DNA of 17,471 bases from Bradyrhizobium sp. Its GTDB lineage: Bacteria; Pseudomonadota; Alphaproteobacteria; Rhizobiales; Xanthobacteraceae. The DNA lies in the NCBI GenBank assembly GCA_028290305.1, contig JAQGKC010000280.1, positions 1-17,471 on the forward strand, read 5' to 3'. Made by a program: the position numbers and the translations under genes. Positions 8,674 through 16,696 of the stretch are shown in pieces. The notes under the pieces were generated by a model that saw only the letters and a list, made by a program, of their open reading frames with translations, was not told the origin of the DNA and made no database searches. Positions within the stretch are counted from its first letter, which is position 1; every line of letters begins with the position of its first letter.

Positions 8674-9585
8674 TCATCCCTTCTGTGAGGCCGACAGCTT
8701 GTAGATCTCGAGCGCATCGGCATCCTCACCCCGTGCCGCTTTCGCCAGCCTGAACAATTGCGCGGCCAGCGCCGACATCGGTACCGGGCTTGATGTGTTG
8801 CGGGCGACATCGATCACCGTATCGAGGTCTTTAAGCATCGTTGCGATATGGCCGAGTGGCGGCGAATGAATGCCCTGTACCATGCGCGGCACGAACAACT
8901 GCAACGGTATCGAATCGGCAAAGCCACCGGACAACGCTTCCGGCAGCCGGTTGGCGTCGATCCCGGCGTTCACTGCGAGGCGCGTCGCCTCGGCGAGCAC
9001 TGCCATGGCGCATCCGACGATGACTTGATTGCAGAGCTTGGTGGTTTGGCCCGCTCCGGTCGGCCCCATATGCGTAAGTCGTCGCGCCATCGCCAGAACA
9101 TAGGGCCTGACCTTTTCGATATCGGCGGCATCGCCGCCGGCCATGACCGCAAGCGTGCCTTCTTCCGCGCCCTTGCTGCCGCCGGAAACCGGCGCGTCGA
9201 TCCATCCCATGCCGTTCGCGTCCTTGAGCCGCGTTGCGATCGCGCGCGCCGCATCGGGGTGGATCGAGGAGAAGTCAACGACGAGCTTGCCTTGGCCGGC
9301 GGCCGCTGCGAGGCCGTTGGGGCCGAACACCACCTCGTCCACCGCAGCGGCATCGGTGAGGCACATGAAGATGATGTTGGCGGTGGTCGCAACATCGCGC
9401 GGGTGGCTTGCGAGTTTCGCACCCGCCGCAACCAGTGCAGCGGCTTTGTTGGTGGACCTGTTCCAGACCGTGACGTCGTAGCCCGCCTGTATCAGGCGCC
9501 GCGTCATGGGAAATCCCATCATCCCGAGCCCGAGATAGCCGAGCTTTTCCGCCGGCTGTCCGTCCGCCCTGCCGATCCCAGCCAT
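8674..9585 (-). CDS. NAD(P)-dependent beta-hydroxyacid dehydrogenase (3-hydroxyisobutyrate dehydrogenase / glyoxylate reductase type)
   Basis: A 303-residue member of the 3-hydroxyisobutyrate dehydrogenase/6-phosphogluconate dehydrogenase-like superfamily. It would interconvert a beta-hydroxy acid and its semialdehyde or 2-keto form with NAD(P). The cofactor-binding motif is GYLGLGMMGFPM (16-27), the substrate-binding loop is DAPVSGGSKGAEEGTL (130-145), and the catalytic Lys183 lies in GAGQTTKLCNQ. A second conserved Lys is in LKDLD (251-255). A good Shine-Dalgarno (AAGGAG on the - strand) lies about 7 bases before the ATG. The alcohol dehydrogenase follows 77 bases downstream on the same strand. 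Tartronate semialdehyde, succinate semialdehyde or 3-hydroxyisobutyrate are all possible substrates. Confidence 0.9.
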   Translation of the reverse strand: MAGIGRADGQPAEKLGYLGLGMMGFPMTRRLIQAGYDVTVWNRSTNKAAALVAAGAKLASHPRDVATTANIIFMCLTDAAAVDEVVFGPNGLAAAAGQGKLVVDFSSIHPDAARAIATRLKDANGMGWIDAPVSGGSKGAEEGTLAVMAGGDAADIEKVRPYVLAMARRLTHMGPTGAGQTTKLCNQVIVGCAMAVLAEATRLAVNAGIDANRLPEALSGGFADSIPLQLFVPRMVQGIHSPPLGHIATMLKDLDTVIDVARNTSSPVPMSALAAQLFRLAKAARGEDADALEIYKLSASQKG

Positions 9586-9780
9586 TGCATTTCTCCTTGA
9601 TCTTCACTGCCGCCAAAAGTCTATCCGGCATTGCCGGCCTTACCACATATTTCGACCCTGCCGGAATGCTCTCCGCCCAGGCTGGCCCCGGCGGCTTGCC
9701 TGATTGTTTGAACCATGAAAGGCTTGTGCGGATGTAATTTGCGACGGCGCCTGTTGGCACCGGAAAGTGGAGCGGGGACG
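9586..9780. promoter_or_regulatory. Divergent intergenic region
   Basis: About 195 bases lie between the divergent start codons of the beta-hydroxyacid dehydrogenase (-) and the binding protein (+), so both promoters should be here. On the + strand TGTAAT at 9733-9738 could be a -10, with TTGAAC at 9708-9713 as a weak -35 (19-base spacer). A short imperfect dyad, CCGGCATTGCCGG, lies in the left half near 9625-9637. No clear operator for a known regulator family was recognised, and no regulator gene is present in the window. Confidence 0.3.
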
Positions 9781-10764
9781 ATGCGGATACCTTCGAAATG
9801 GATTTTAGCGGCCGGGGCTATGGCTTCGCTCCTTGGCGGCATGAACTCATCTCACGCGCAGCAGACCATCCGCGTCGGCTGGACCATACCAGCCGAGGAA
9901 TCGAAATACTGGATGATGCGCAGGCCGCAGGAATTTCCCGATCTCGGCAAGACCTACAATATCGAATGGACGCAATTCCAAGGTACCGCGCCGATGACGC
10001 AGGCGCTTGCCGCGGGCGCGCTTGACTGCGCGACGCAGGCGCCGTTGTCGCTGGCAAACGGCGTGGTCGGCGGAAATCTGAAGGCCTATATCGTAGCGCA
10101 GCATGTCTACGAAAAACCCGGCGGTTTCTCGGTCTATTGGGCGGTCAAGGACGATTCGCCGATCAAGACCATTGCCGATCTCAAGGGCAAGACTATCGGC
10201 ATCTCGGTGATTGGCGGCGGCACCTACGGTCCATTTGCGATGCTGCTGCAAAAGAATGGCGTCGATCCGGCGAAGGATATCAAGCTGGTCGAGGTCGGCT
10301 TCGCCGTTTCAGAGGACGCGCTGCGTCAGGGCCGCGTCGATGCTGTGAACATGAATCAGCCATTCGCGGCGCGCGCCGAGGCCAAAGGCGGCACACGCAA
10401 ATTGTTTTCGTTGTCGGAGGAAATGCCGAACATTGTTCACATCCTCGAAGCCTGCCGCGCCGACTTTGTCGACAAGAATCCGGAACTGGTGAAGGCCTAC
10501 GTGCGCGATATCACCGCCGGCATGAAAAAGGCGCTGGCCAACCGCGAGGAAACGCTCAAGGTTGTCTCGGAAGTATTGAAGGCGCCGGTAGCCGTGCTGG
10601 ATACTTATCTGCTCAAGGATAATGATTTCGGCAGGGATCCCGGTGCTGCACCGAATTTCGACGCGATCCAGAAGATGCTCGACATCTACGCCGCGACGGG
10701 AATGCTGCCGAAGATGGACGTCGCGCAGTTCAAGCACCCGACCATCGTCGCGCCGCTGCAGTAG
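9781..10764 (+). CDS. ABC transporter substrate-binding protein, SsuA/TauA/NMT1-like
   Basis: A 327-residue periplasmic binding protein of the aliphatic sulfonate/nitrate/thiamine-precursor class, which binds small organic molecules for an SsuBC-type importer. The N-terminus is a Sec signal peptide ([20 protein letters not shown], cleavage near SSHAQ). The mature domain has the family segments [20 protein letters not shown] and [20 protein letters not shown] followed by [16 protein letters not shown]. An in-frame ATG at 9715 would put 22 arginine- and cysteine-rich residues before the signal peptide. The start at 9781, with GGAG at 9769-9772, is preferred. Its likely ATPase and permeases lie downstream at 13082-15473, separated by ilvD and a possible small membrane protein gene. 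A palindromic repeat follows its stop. Confidence 0.9.
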   Translation: MRIPSKWILAAGAMASLLGGMNSSHAQQTIRVGWTIPAEESKYWMMRRPQEFPDLGKTYNIEWTQFQGTAPMTQALAAGALDCATQAPLSLANGVVGGNLKAYIVAQHVYEKPGGFSVYWAVKDDSPIKTIADLKGKTIGISVIGGGTYGPFAMLLQKNGVDPAKDIKLVEVGFAVSEDALRQGRVDAVNMNQPFAARAEAKGGTRKLFSLSEEMPNIVHILEACRADFVDKNPELVKAYVRDITAGMKKALANREETLKVVSEVLKAPVAVLDTYLLKDNDFGRDPGAAPNFDAIQKMLDIYAATGMLPKMDVAQFKHPTIVAPLQ

Positions 10765-10782
10765 GAGCGGATTGTCTCAATA

Positions 10783-10899
10783 GTCGTCCCGGCGAACGCC
10801 GGGACTCATACGCCGTGTCTTATCGTTTTGGCACTGGAGCCAAGGCCTTCTGTAAAAACAACGCCAGGGATTATGGGTCCCGGCGTTCGCCGGGACGAC
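10783..10899. repeat. Intergenic palindromic repeat element (first type)
   Basis: Two 28-base arms at 10783-10810 and 10872-10899 are inverted copies differing at a single base and flank a 61-base core. Each arm also contains its own short hairpin (TCCCGGCG / CGCCGGGA around a two-base loop). The arms begin GTCGTCCCGGCG, a style I recognise from dispersed palindromic repeats in Bradyrhizobium and relatives. The element fills most of the gap between the binding-protein stop and ilvD, and the RNA could fold into one long hairpin. Confidence 0.85.
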
Positions 10900-10916
10900 G
10901 TGGAGAAGTTTTGCAC

Positions 10917-12611
10917 ATGAAGAAGTGGCGATCACGCGTGACGACCGATGGTCTCGATCGTGCACCCCACCGCGCGTTCATGCGCGCGATGGGGTTGGAC
11001 GACGAGGCGCTCGCCAAGCCGATGATCGGGGTGGTCAGCATGAAGGGCGAACAGACGCCCTGCAATATGACCCATGATTTCCAGGTCGATGCCGCCAAGG
11101 CCGGGGTCGCGGAGGCCGGCGGCACGCCGCGCGAATTCTCCACCATTTCGGTTTCCGACGGGATCAGCATGAACCACGAGGGAATGAAATTCTCCCTTCT
11201 CTCGCGCGAGTTGATTGCCGATTCGATCGAAGCTGTGGTCCACGGTCTCGCCTACGACGCGCTGATCGGTTTCGGCGGTTGCGACAAGACGCTCCCCGGC
11301 GTGATGATGGGAATGATCCGCTGCAACGTGCCGTCAATCTTCATCTATGGCGGCAGCGCGCTGCCCGGGCAGTTCGAGGGACGGATGCTTACTGTGCTGG
11401 ATTCCTATGAGGCGGTTGGCGGCTTCATGACCGGCGAGATCGACGAGGCCACGCTTGCGGGCATCGAGCGGGCGTGCCTGCCGACGATCGGCGCCTGTGC
11501 GGGACAGTTCACCGCCAACACCATGGCGATGGTGTCCGAGGCGATGGGGCTGACGATCCCCAATGTCTCGATGATCCCCGGCGTCTATGCCGAGCGCGCG
11601 CAAGTTGCGCGCCGGGCCGGGCGTCTCGTGATGCAGATGCTGCAACGAGGCGGCCCGTTGCCGCGCGAAATCGTGACGCGGCAATCGCTGGAAAACGGCG
11701 CAGCCATTGTCGCCGCGACCGGCGGATCGACCAATGCGGCGCTGCATTTGCCGGCGCTTGCCAACGAAGCCGGCATCTCCTTCACGTTAGACGATGTCGG
11801 CAAGGTCTTTGCGCGTACACCCCTGATCGGCAATTTACGACCGGGCGGGAAATATACCGCAAAGGATGTTTACGATATCGGCGGCACGGCTGTTGTGGTC
11901 CGTGCGCTGGTCGAAAGTGGTCACATTGACGGTGCTTGCCTGACGATTACAGGCAAGACGATCGCGGAAGAATATGGGACCGCGAATGCGCCCGACGGCG
12001 AGATCATCACCAGCACAAGCGAGCCGATCATGCCGGTCAGCGGCGTGGCGGTATTGAAGGGAAATCTTTGTCCTGACGGAGCCGTCATCAAGGTGGCTGG
12101 CCTCAAGAAGCTGGTGTTCGAAGGCAGCGCGCGCGTGTTCGAAGACGAAGAAGCATGCGTCGACGCTGTCCGCAATCGCAACTACAGCGAGGGTGACGTT
12201 CTCGTCATCCGCAATGAAGGCCCCGTGGGTGGTCCTGGCATGCGTGAGATGCTCGGCGTCACCGCGCTGATTTACGGGCAGGGGATGGGAGAGAAGGTCG
12301 CCCTCATCACCGATGGGCGCTTTTCCGGCGCCACCCGCGGCATGTGCATCGGCTACGTCTCGCCGGAATCATTCATCGGCGGTCCGCTGGCGCTGGTGCG
12401 CGAAGGCGACCGGATCAGGATCGATGCCGGCGCGCACCGCATGGATCTGCTGATTGACGACAAGGAATTCGCAGGGCGACAGCAGGCATGGAGGCAGCCG
12501 CCGCCACGGCATCGCGCAGGAGCGCTCGCCAAATATGCGCGGTTGGTAGGCCAGGCGCCCGGCGGCGCCGTCACGCATGAAGGCGCGGCGGAATGGCCGT
12601 GGTTTGACTAG
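10917..12611 (+). CDS. ilvD: IlvD/Edd-family dehydratase (dihydroxy-acid dehydratase-like)
   Basis: A 564-residue Fe-S dehydratase of the IlvD/Edd family. The standard IlvD reaction converts 2,3-dihydroxy-isovalerate (or -3-methylvalerate) to the 2-keto acid in branched-chain amino acid synthesis. Key residues are present: cluster cysteines 49 (TPCNMTHD), 122 (GGCDKTLPG) and 194 ([12 protein letters not shown]), Mg ligands Asp81 and Asp123, and Lys124 of GGCDK that is carbamylated in homologues. The catalytic-Ser motif [18 protein letters not shown] is near the C-terminus, and the end [11 protein letters not shown] is typical. An upstream TTG-or-similar start at 10815 would encode the repeat element. 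The ATG at 10917 with GGAGAAG at 10902-10908 is preferred. Because it sits between transporter genes, it may be a catabolic paralogue acting on a sugar acid rather than the housekeeping enzyme. Confidence 0.93.
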   Translation: MKKWRSRVTTDGLDRAPHRAFMRAMGLDDEALAKPMIGVVSMKGEQTPCNMTHDFQVDAAKAGVAEAGGTPREFSTISVSDGISMNHEGMKFSLLSRELIADSIEAVVHGLAYDALIGFGGCDKTLPGVMMGMIRCNVPSIFIYGGSALPGQFEGRMLTVLDSYEAVGGFMTGEIDEATLAGIERACLPTIGACAGQFTANTMAMVSEAMGLTIPNVSMIPGVYAERAQVARRAGRLVMQMLQRGGPLPREIVTRQSLENGAAIVAATGGSTNAALHLPALANEAGISFTLDDVGKVFARTPLIGNLRPGGKYTAKDVYDIGGTAVVVRALVESGHIDGACLTITGKTIAEEYGTANAPDGEIITSTSEPIMPVSGVAVLKGNLCPDGAVIKVAGLKKLVFEGSARVFEDEEACVDAVRNRNYSEGDVLVIRNEGPVGGPGMREMLGVTALIYGQGMGEKVALITDGRFSGATRGMCIGYVSPESFIGGPLALVREGDRIRIDAGAHRMDLLIDDKEFAGRQQAWRQPPPRHRAGALAKYARLVGQAPGGAVTHEGAAEWPWFD

Positions 12612-12697
12612 CGGTGCAGGTTGATCATGGATAAATTTTAACGTAACAGGCGACCGGCAAGCCGTATCATCTATGGATTCCTTCCGGGAGGGCACCG

Positions 12698-12865
12698 ATG
12701 CGCAAATGGCTCAAGCACGCTGACAGCGACGATATCAAAATGGTTTTGTCCGGCTGTGTCGCAGTGATGGCGTTCTGTACCTTCGTGCTCGTCTGGTTTT
12801 TCGAAACGCCAGCGCCGGAATGCGGAAGGAATTGCAGCACGGAGTTCTCGTCCGTTAACCGGTAA
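12698..12865 (+). CDS. Possible small single-span membrane protein (55 residues)
   Basis: A short frame from ATG at 12698 to TAA at 12863-12865. It is preceded by a strong Shine-Dalgarno, GGGAGGG at 12686-12692, with 5-base spacing. The product has a charged N-terminus (MRKWLKHADSDDIK), one hydrophobic segment of about 20 residues (MVLSGCVAVMAFCTFVLVWF, residues 15-34) and a short polar tail with two cysteines (ECGRNC, 41-46). Charge distribution would predict the N-terminus inside. It lies 86 bases after ilvD and about 216 bases before the ATPase gene. I do not recognise the family. It could be a real small protein or a fortuitous frame, but the ribosome-binding site and membrane segment together make chance less likely. 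The opposite-strand frame over the same bases looks like a shadow. Confidence 0.5.
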   Translation: MRKWLKHADSDDIKMVLSGCVAVMAFCTFVLVWFFETPAPECGRNCSTEFSSVNR

Positions 12866-12992
12866 TATCGAGCCGCCAAAATCGCTATCTCGATGCTCAA
12901 ATTGTGCTGGCGGGGACGGATATAACGGGCCCCTCTCGCTTCATGCTGCCCGATTCCCATTCACCGATTGCCCGAAACAGCATCGCCAACCC

Positions 12993-13023
12993 TTGCCAGT
13001 TTCCGCTATGCTCGGGCTATAAG
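12993..13023 (+). promoter_or_regulatory. Possible sigma-70-type promoter for the ATPase-permease operon
   Basis: TTGCCA at 12993-12998 and TATAAG at 13018-13023 each match the consensus at five of six positions, with a somewhat long 19-base spacer. A transcript would start near 13030, giving a leader of about 50 bases before the ATG at 13082. This argues against the frame's most upstream start codon at 12968. Confidence 0.35.
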
Positions 13024-13081
13024 CCGAGGAAAATCGAGAGGGCATCTGTGCCTGACGAACCCTGTCGGGAAGAGAAGCGGA

Positions 13082-13927
13082 ATGAAGGTATTGCCATCGC
13101 GGTCGGATGTTCAGGCGGAATCCGCGCCGGAGCGGGCGCAGGCGACCGCGATGATCGAGATCGATCGGGTCTCGCAAGTTTTCCGAACTTCCGGCCGTCA
13201 AGACCATCTGGCGTTGTCGCAGATATCGCTGACAATCGAGGATGGCGCCTTCGTCTCCATTCTCGGCCCGTCCGGCTGCGGAAAATCGACGCTGCTCTAC
13301 ATCGTCGGCGGTTTTGTCAGCCCGACTGACGGCGTCGCCAGGATGAAGGGTAAGGCGATCATTGGGCCGGGACCCGATCGCGGGCCGGTGTTTCAGGAGT
13401 TCGCGCTGTTTCCCTGGAAGACCGTGCTCGGCAACGTGATGTATGGCCCCCGCCAGCAGGGCATGAAGCACGCCGAGGCCGAAGCGCAAAGCCGCGCGCT
13501 GATCGAAATGGTCGGCCTCAAGGGTTTTGAGAACTTCTATCCGAAGGAATTGTCCGGGGGCATGAAGCAGCGCGTCGCGTTGGCGCGCACGCTGGCCTAT
13601 CATCCCGCGGTGCTGCTGATGGACGAGCCGTTCGGCGCGCTGGATGCGCATACGCGCACGCGGCTGCAGAACGATCTGCTCAACATCTGGGAACGCGACC
13701 GCAAGACGGTGCTGTTTGTTACCCATTCGGTTGAGGAGGCGGTATTCCTGTCTGATAAGGTCGTGGTGATGACGCGTTCGCCCGGCCGCATCAAAGAGAT
13801 CGTCGATATCGACCTGCCGCGTCCGCGCCGCCGGGCGGAACTTCTGCTCGATGCTCGTTACCAGAAATACGTTGTCGATATCGAGCGCATGATCGATGAC
13901 ACCAGTGAAGAGGAGTTGCGGCCATGA
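13082..13927 (+). CDS. ABC transporter ATP-binding protein, SsuB/TauB-like
   Basis: A 281-residue cytoplasmic ATPase of the nitrate/sulfonate/taurine importer class. Walker A is GPSGCGKST (62-70), the Q-loop is VFQEFALFPW (103-112), the signature is LSGGMKQR (157-164), Walker B is LLMDEPFGALD (178-188), and the switch His is in THSVEEA (215). Q-loop and D-loop wording are typical of SsuB/TauB. The start at 13082 follows a purine-rich GGGAAGAG; the frame extends to 12968 through a probable promoter, and an ATG at 13151 is another possibility. Its stop overlaps the next ATG (ATGA at 13924-13927), showing translational coupling with the first permease. Confidence 0.93.
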   Translation: MKVLPSRSDVQAESAPERAQATAMIEIDRVSQVFRTSGRQDHLALSQISLTIEDGAFVSILGPSGCGKSTLLYIVGGFVSPTDGVARMKGKAIIGPGPDRGPVFQEFALFPWKTVLGNVMYGPRQQGMKHAEAEAQSRALIEMVGLKGFENFYPKELSGGMKQRVALARTLAYHPAVLLMDEPFGALDAHTRTRLQNDLLNIWERDRKTVLFVTHSVEEAVFLSDKVVVMTRSPGRIKEIVDIDLPRPRRRAELLLDARYQKYVVDIERMIDDTSEEELRP

Positions 13928-14709
13928 ATGTGGTGCGCGCTCTCGTCTCGCGCGCGGCGCCGCTGCTTGCTTGTCTGGGCTTGCTCGGCATCTGGCAGAT
14001 CGCGGCGCTGATCCTGAACACCGACAGCTTTCCTACCGCGCTGGATGCGATCCGCGCGATTCCCTCTATTCTCGGCGACAAGGAATCGTTGATCAACATT
14101 CTTGCGTCGCTGCGTCGTATGGCCATCGGCTTCGGCCTAGCGGTTATGGTATCTATTCCGCTCGGATTGATGATGGGCCGCAGCCGCAATGTGGCGTCGT
14201 TCTTCAATCCGCTGCTGATGATCATCTATCCGGTGCCGAAGGCGGCGTTGATGCCGATCATCATGCTCTGGCTCGGCGTCGGCGATGTTTCGAAAACGCT
14301 GGTGATCTTTCTCGGCGTCAGCCTTCCAGTGATCTACCACAGCTTCCAGGGTGCGAAAGCAGTCGAGGAAAAGATGCTATGGTCGGGCGCTGCGATGGGG
14401 CTGTCGGCGACGCAGCGGATGATCCGGATCGTGCTGCCGGCGGCGTTACCGGAGATTCTCACGGGGTGCCGAACCGGTCTTGTGCTGGCGCTGATCACCA
14501 TGATCACCAGTGAGATGATCGCGCGGCAGTCCGGCGCTGGAAACATCCTGTTCAATGCGCTCGACATGGGACAATACGACACGGTGTTCGCGATGATCAT
14601 CATCGTCGGTGCGATGGGGATCGGCCTTGACGCCGCATTCGAGAAACTGCGCGGCAGATTGGTAAGATGGTCCGAGCCGCGCTTCGACATGCCCTTGAGT
14701 TTTTCATGA
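13924..14709 (+). CDS. ABC transporter permease, SsuC/TauC-like (first of two)
   Basis: A 261-residue inner-membrane permease with about six predicted spans. The cytoplasmic EAA-type loop that contacts the ATPase is SGAAMGLSATQRMIRIVLPA (154-173), followed by LPEILTGCRTGL, characteristic of the SsuC/TauC family. The N-terminal half has MGRSRNVASFFNPLLMIIYP followed by VPKAALMPIIMLWLG, also typical. It overlaps the ATPase gene by ATGA on its left and the second permease by another ATGA on its right, so the three subunits are made in step. Two different permeases suggest a heterodimeric channel rather than the usual homodimer. Confidence 0.93.
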   Translation: MNVVRALVSRAAPLLACLGLLGIWQIAALILNTDSFPTALDAIRAIPSILGDKESLINILASLRRMAIGFGLAVMVSIPLGLMMGRSRNVASFFNPLLMIIYPVPKAALMPIIMLWLGVGDVSKTLVIFLGVSLPVIYHSFQGAKAVEEKMLWSGAAMGLSATQRMIRIVLPAALPEILTGCRTGLVLALITMITSEMIARQSGAGNILFNALDMGQYDTVFAMIIIVGAMGIGLDAAFEKLRGRLVRWSEPRFDMPLSFS

Positions 14710-15473
14710 ACGCGCGGGCTGTTACATCGGATGTTCTGCTCGGCATCGTGCCGATCGCGTTGCTGATCGGACTGTGGCAGGCGATTACGTCGTTTGGATA
14801 TGCGCCGGCGTCGCTGCTGCCGCCGCCCGGTCTGGTGTTCATGCGTCTCGCGCAGCAACTCGCAACCAGCGCGTTTCAGCAAGAGATCGCTGCCACGCTG
14901 TTTCGGCTATTCGTGGGATTCTCGATTGCGGTGATCCTGGGTGTCAGCATTGGCCTCGCCGCGGCAGTCAATCCGGCAGTCAATGCCGTGGTACGCCCCA
15001 TCGTGCGGGTGCTGGCGCCTTTGCCCAAGGTCGCGCTGTATCCGGCGTTGCTGTTGTTGCTCGGATTCGGCCATGAATCGAAGATCACGCTGGTTGCCGC
15101 GGATGCGCTGTTTCCGATTCTGCTTTCGACCTATTACGGCGCGTCAATGGTGGAACAGAAGCTGATCTGGTCGGCGATGGCGGCGGGCACGCCGCCCCGT
15201 CAAATCCTGTTCAAGGTCGTGCTGCCGGCTGCGGTGCCGTCGATCCTGACCGGCTGCCGCATTGGGCTTGTGATTTCATGCATCGTAGTGTTCCTTGCCG
15301 AAATGATTACCTCGACCGATGGCCTCGGCCATCTCCTGGTGACGGCGGCGCGGACCTTTCAGGCCGTCGACATGTTCGTCCCGCTGATCACGATTTCGCT
15401 GCTGGGGTTGATCCTCAACGGCCTGTTGCAGGCGGTGCGGTCCTATCTGCTGCGCGGGTTTCCGGAAGTTTGA
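14706..15473 (+). CDS. ABC transporter permease, SsuC/TauC-like (second of two)
   Basis: A 255-residue membrane permease homologous to its upstream neighbour. The EAA-type loop reads AMAAGTPPRQILFKVVLPAA and is followed by VPSILTGCRIGL. The segment VRVLAPLPKVALYPALLLLL followed by GFGHESK matches the conserved region of SsuC-like permeases. The chosen ATG at 14706 overlaps the preceding TGA (ATGA); an upstream in-frame start at 14667 would place 13 residues inside the neighbouring gene and is unlikely. It is followed by a palindromic repeat that probably also ends the transcript or dampens read-through into the NicX-like gene. Confidence 0.93.
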   Translation: MNARAVTSDVLLGIVPIALLIGLWQAITSFGYAPASLLPPPGLVFMRLAQQLATSAFQQEIAATLFRLFVGFSIAVILGVSIGLAAAVNPAVNAVVRPIVRVLAPLPKVALYPALLLLLGFGHESKITLVAADALFPILLSTYYGASMVEQKLIWSAMAAGTPPRQILFKVVLPAAVPSILTGCRIGLVISCIVVFLAEMITSTDGLGHLLVTAARTFQAVDMFVPLITISLLGLILNGLLQAVRSYLLRGFPEV

Positions 15474-15496
15474 TGCGGAGCTGTACGGAGTTTTTT

Positions 15497-15588
15497 CCGT
15501 CATGGCCGGTCTTGTCCCGGCCACCTACGTCTTTTTTGCTGCTATGCTGCTAAGACGTGGATGCCCGGCATAAAGCCGGGCACGACGG
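15497..15588. repeat. Intergenic palindromic repeat element (second type)
   Basis: Arms at 15497-15533 and 15552-15588 (37 bases each) are imperfect inverted copies, matching at roughly three quarters of positions. They begin CCGTCATGGCCGG and end GACGTGG-like near the centre. T-runs lie just before the left arm and just after it. The type differs in sequence from the element before ilvD. It lies between the second permease and the NicX-like gene and could act as a terminator or RNA-processing site. Confidence 0.75.
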
Positions 15589-15612
15589 TTTTGCTATTAC
15601 TGGAGATAAAGC

Positions 15613-16659
15613 ATGCTGGCGGATCGCATCGAAGCAAAATGGATCGACGCGTTCTGCGAGATTTTCGAGCGCTGCGCGGTCAAATCCGGCGACACCGCGG
15701 CTATCCTTTCGGAGACGCAGTCGCGCGCGCTCAACGTTCACTTGGCCGAACTCGCTCTCTTGAGGATGGGCGCCAAACCATTTCACATCATCGTGCCGAC
15801 CCCGCGCAACCGGCAGATCGTGCCGATCCGTTCCACCGGCGCCAGCGAGGCGATCCAGCGGCTGGCGCCAGTCGTCACCGCGCTTCAGCAGGCAGGCTTC
15901 GTGGTCGATTGCACCATCGAGGGTTTGATGCACGCGGTGGAAACACCGGAAATACTGAAAGCGGGCGCGCGTATTCTGGTTATTTCCAATGAACATCCCG
16001 AAGCGCTCGAGCGCATGGTGCCCGATACGGCACTGGAAAAGCGCGTGCGCGCAGCAGCGAAAATGCTGCGCGGAACCAAGCGTATGCGCGTGACCTCCAG
16101 GGCGGGGACCGAACTCGACATCGACATGGCAGGCGCCTCGACGGTCGGCGTCTGGGGCTGGACGGACAAGCCGGGCACGCTGGCGCATTGGCCCGGCGGC
16201 ATCGTCGTCAGCTTTCCCAAAAATGGCACCGTCAACGGCACGCTGGTGATGGCCGCCGGCGACATCAATCTTACCTTCAAGCGCTATTTGACATCGCCGA
16301 TCCGGATGACGCTGAAGGACGACTACGTCACTGACCTCGAGGGCGAGGGCGCCGACGCGATGATGATGCGCACTTATCTCGCGGCGTGGGGTGACCGCGA
16401 AGCCTATGCGGTGTCCCATGTCGGGTTCGGCATGAATCCCGGCGCGCGCTATGAGGCGCTGGCGATGTACGACCAGCGCGATACCAACGGCACCGAAATC
16501 CGCGCGGTGTCGGGCAACTTCCTGTTCTCGACCGGCGCCAACGAATTCGCCGGGCGCTATACGGCCGGGCACTTCGACATTCCGGTGATGTGGACGACGA
16601 TCACGGTCGACGACACCGTGGTGGTGCGCGACGGCGTGTTGCAGGATGTGTTTGGGTAA
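15613..16659 (+). CDS. 2,5-dihydroxypyridine 5,6-dioxygenase-like protein (NicX family)
   Basis: A 348-residue soluble protein that I place in the NicX family of non-heme Fe(II) dioxygenases. NicX opens 2,5-dihydroxypyridine to N-formylmaleamate in nicotinate breakdown. Members are often annotated as aminopeptidase T/M29-like because of fold similarity. Candidate iron ligands are His269 (SHVGFGMNPGARYEA), His320 and Asp322 (GHFDIPVMWTT), with length and spacing close to the His/His-x-Asp set reported for NicX (about 265, 318, 320). The segment AGTELDIDMAG and the C-terminal DDTVVVRDG also fit. GGAG at 15602-15605 precedes the ATG by 7 bases. It follows the SsuBC-type importer across a palindromic repeat. 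The real substrate may be another N-heterocycle, or the protein may be a related hydrolase. Confidence 0.75.
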   Translation: MLADRIEAKWIDAFCEIFERCAVKSGDTAAILSETQSRALNVHLAELALLRMGAKPFHIIVPTPRNRQIVPIRSTGASEAIQRLAPVVTALQQAGFVVDCTIEGLMHAVETPEILKAGARILVISNEHPEALERMVPDTALEKRVRAAAKMLRGTKRMRVTSRAGTELDIDMAGASTVGVWGWTDKPGTLAHWPGGIVVSFPKNGTVNGTLVMAAGDINLTFKRYLTSPIRMTLKDDYVTDLEGEGADAMMMRTYLAAWGDREAYAVSHVGFGMNPGARYEALAMYDQRDTNGTEIRAVSGNFLFSTGANEFAGRYTAGHFDIPVMWTTITVDDTVVVRDGVLQDVFG

Positions 16660-16696
16660 CGGACGCTTTCTGAACCCCCTACTGCAATCCGCTTTC

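Noticed and set aside
8848..9600. 250-codon + strand frame antisense to the beta-hydroxyacid dehydrogenase
   Set aside because: The - strand gene has every family motif and a Shine-Dalgarno; this frame is an Arg/His-rich shadow.
10815..10916. Upstream start for ilvD at 10815
   Set aside because: The 34 extra residues would be encoded by the palindromic repeat, and the IlvD family normally begins near the ATG at 10917.
12667..12960. 97-codon - strand frame after ilvD
   Set aside because: No ribosome-binding site or family feature seen. The + strand frame at 12698 has a strong Shine-Dalgarno and a membrane span, so it is the better candidate.
12968..13081. Upstream start for the SsuB-like ATPase at 12968
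   Set aside because: The extra 38 residues overlap a likely promoter and have no counterpart in the family; a later ATG at 13082 fits better.
15550..16572. 340-codon open frame on the - strand across the NicX-like gene
   Set aside because: Composition is typical of a reverse shadow (Arg/His/Gly/Asp-rich), it includes repeat sequence, and the + strand frame has a good ribosome-binding site and family motifs.
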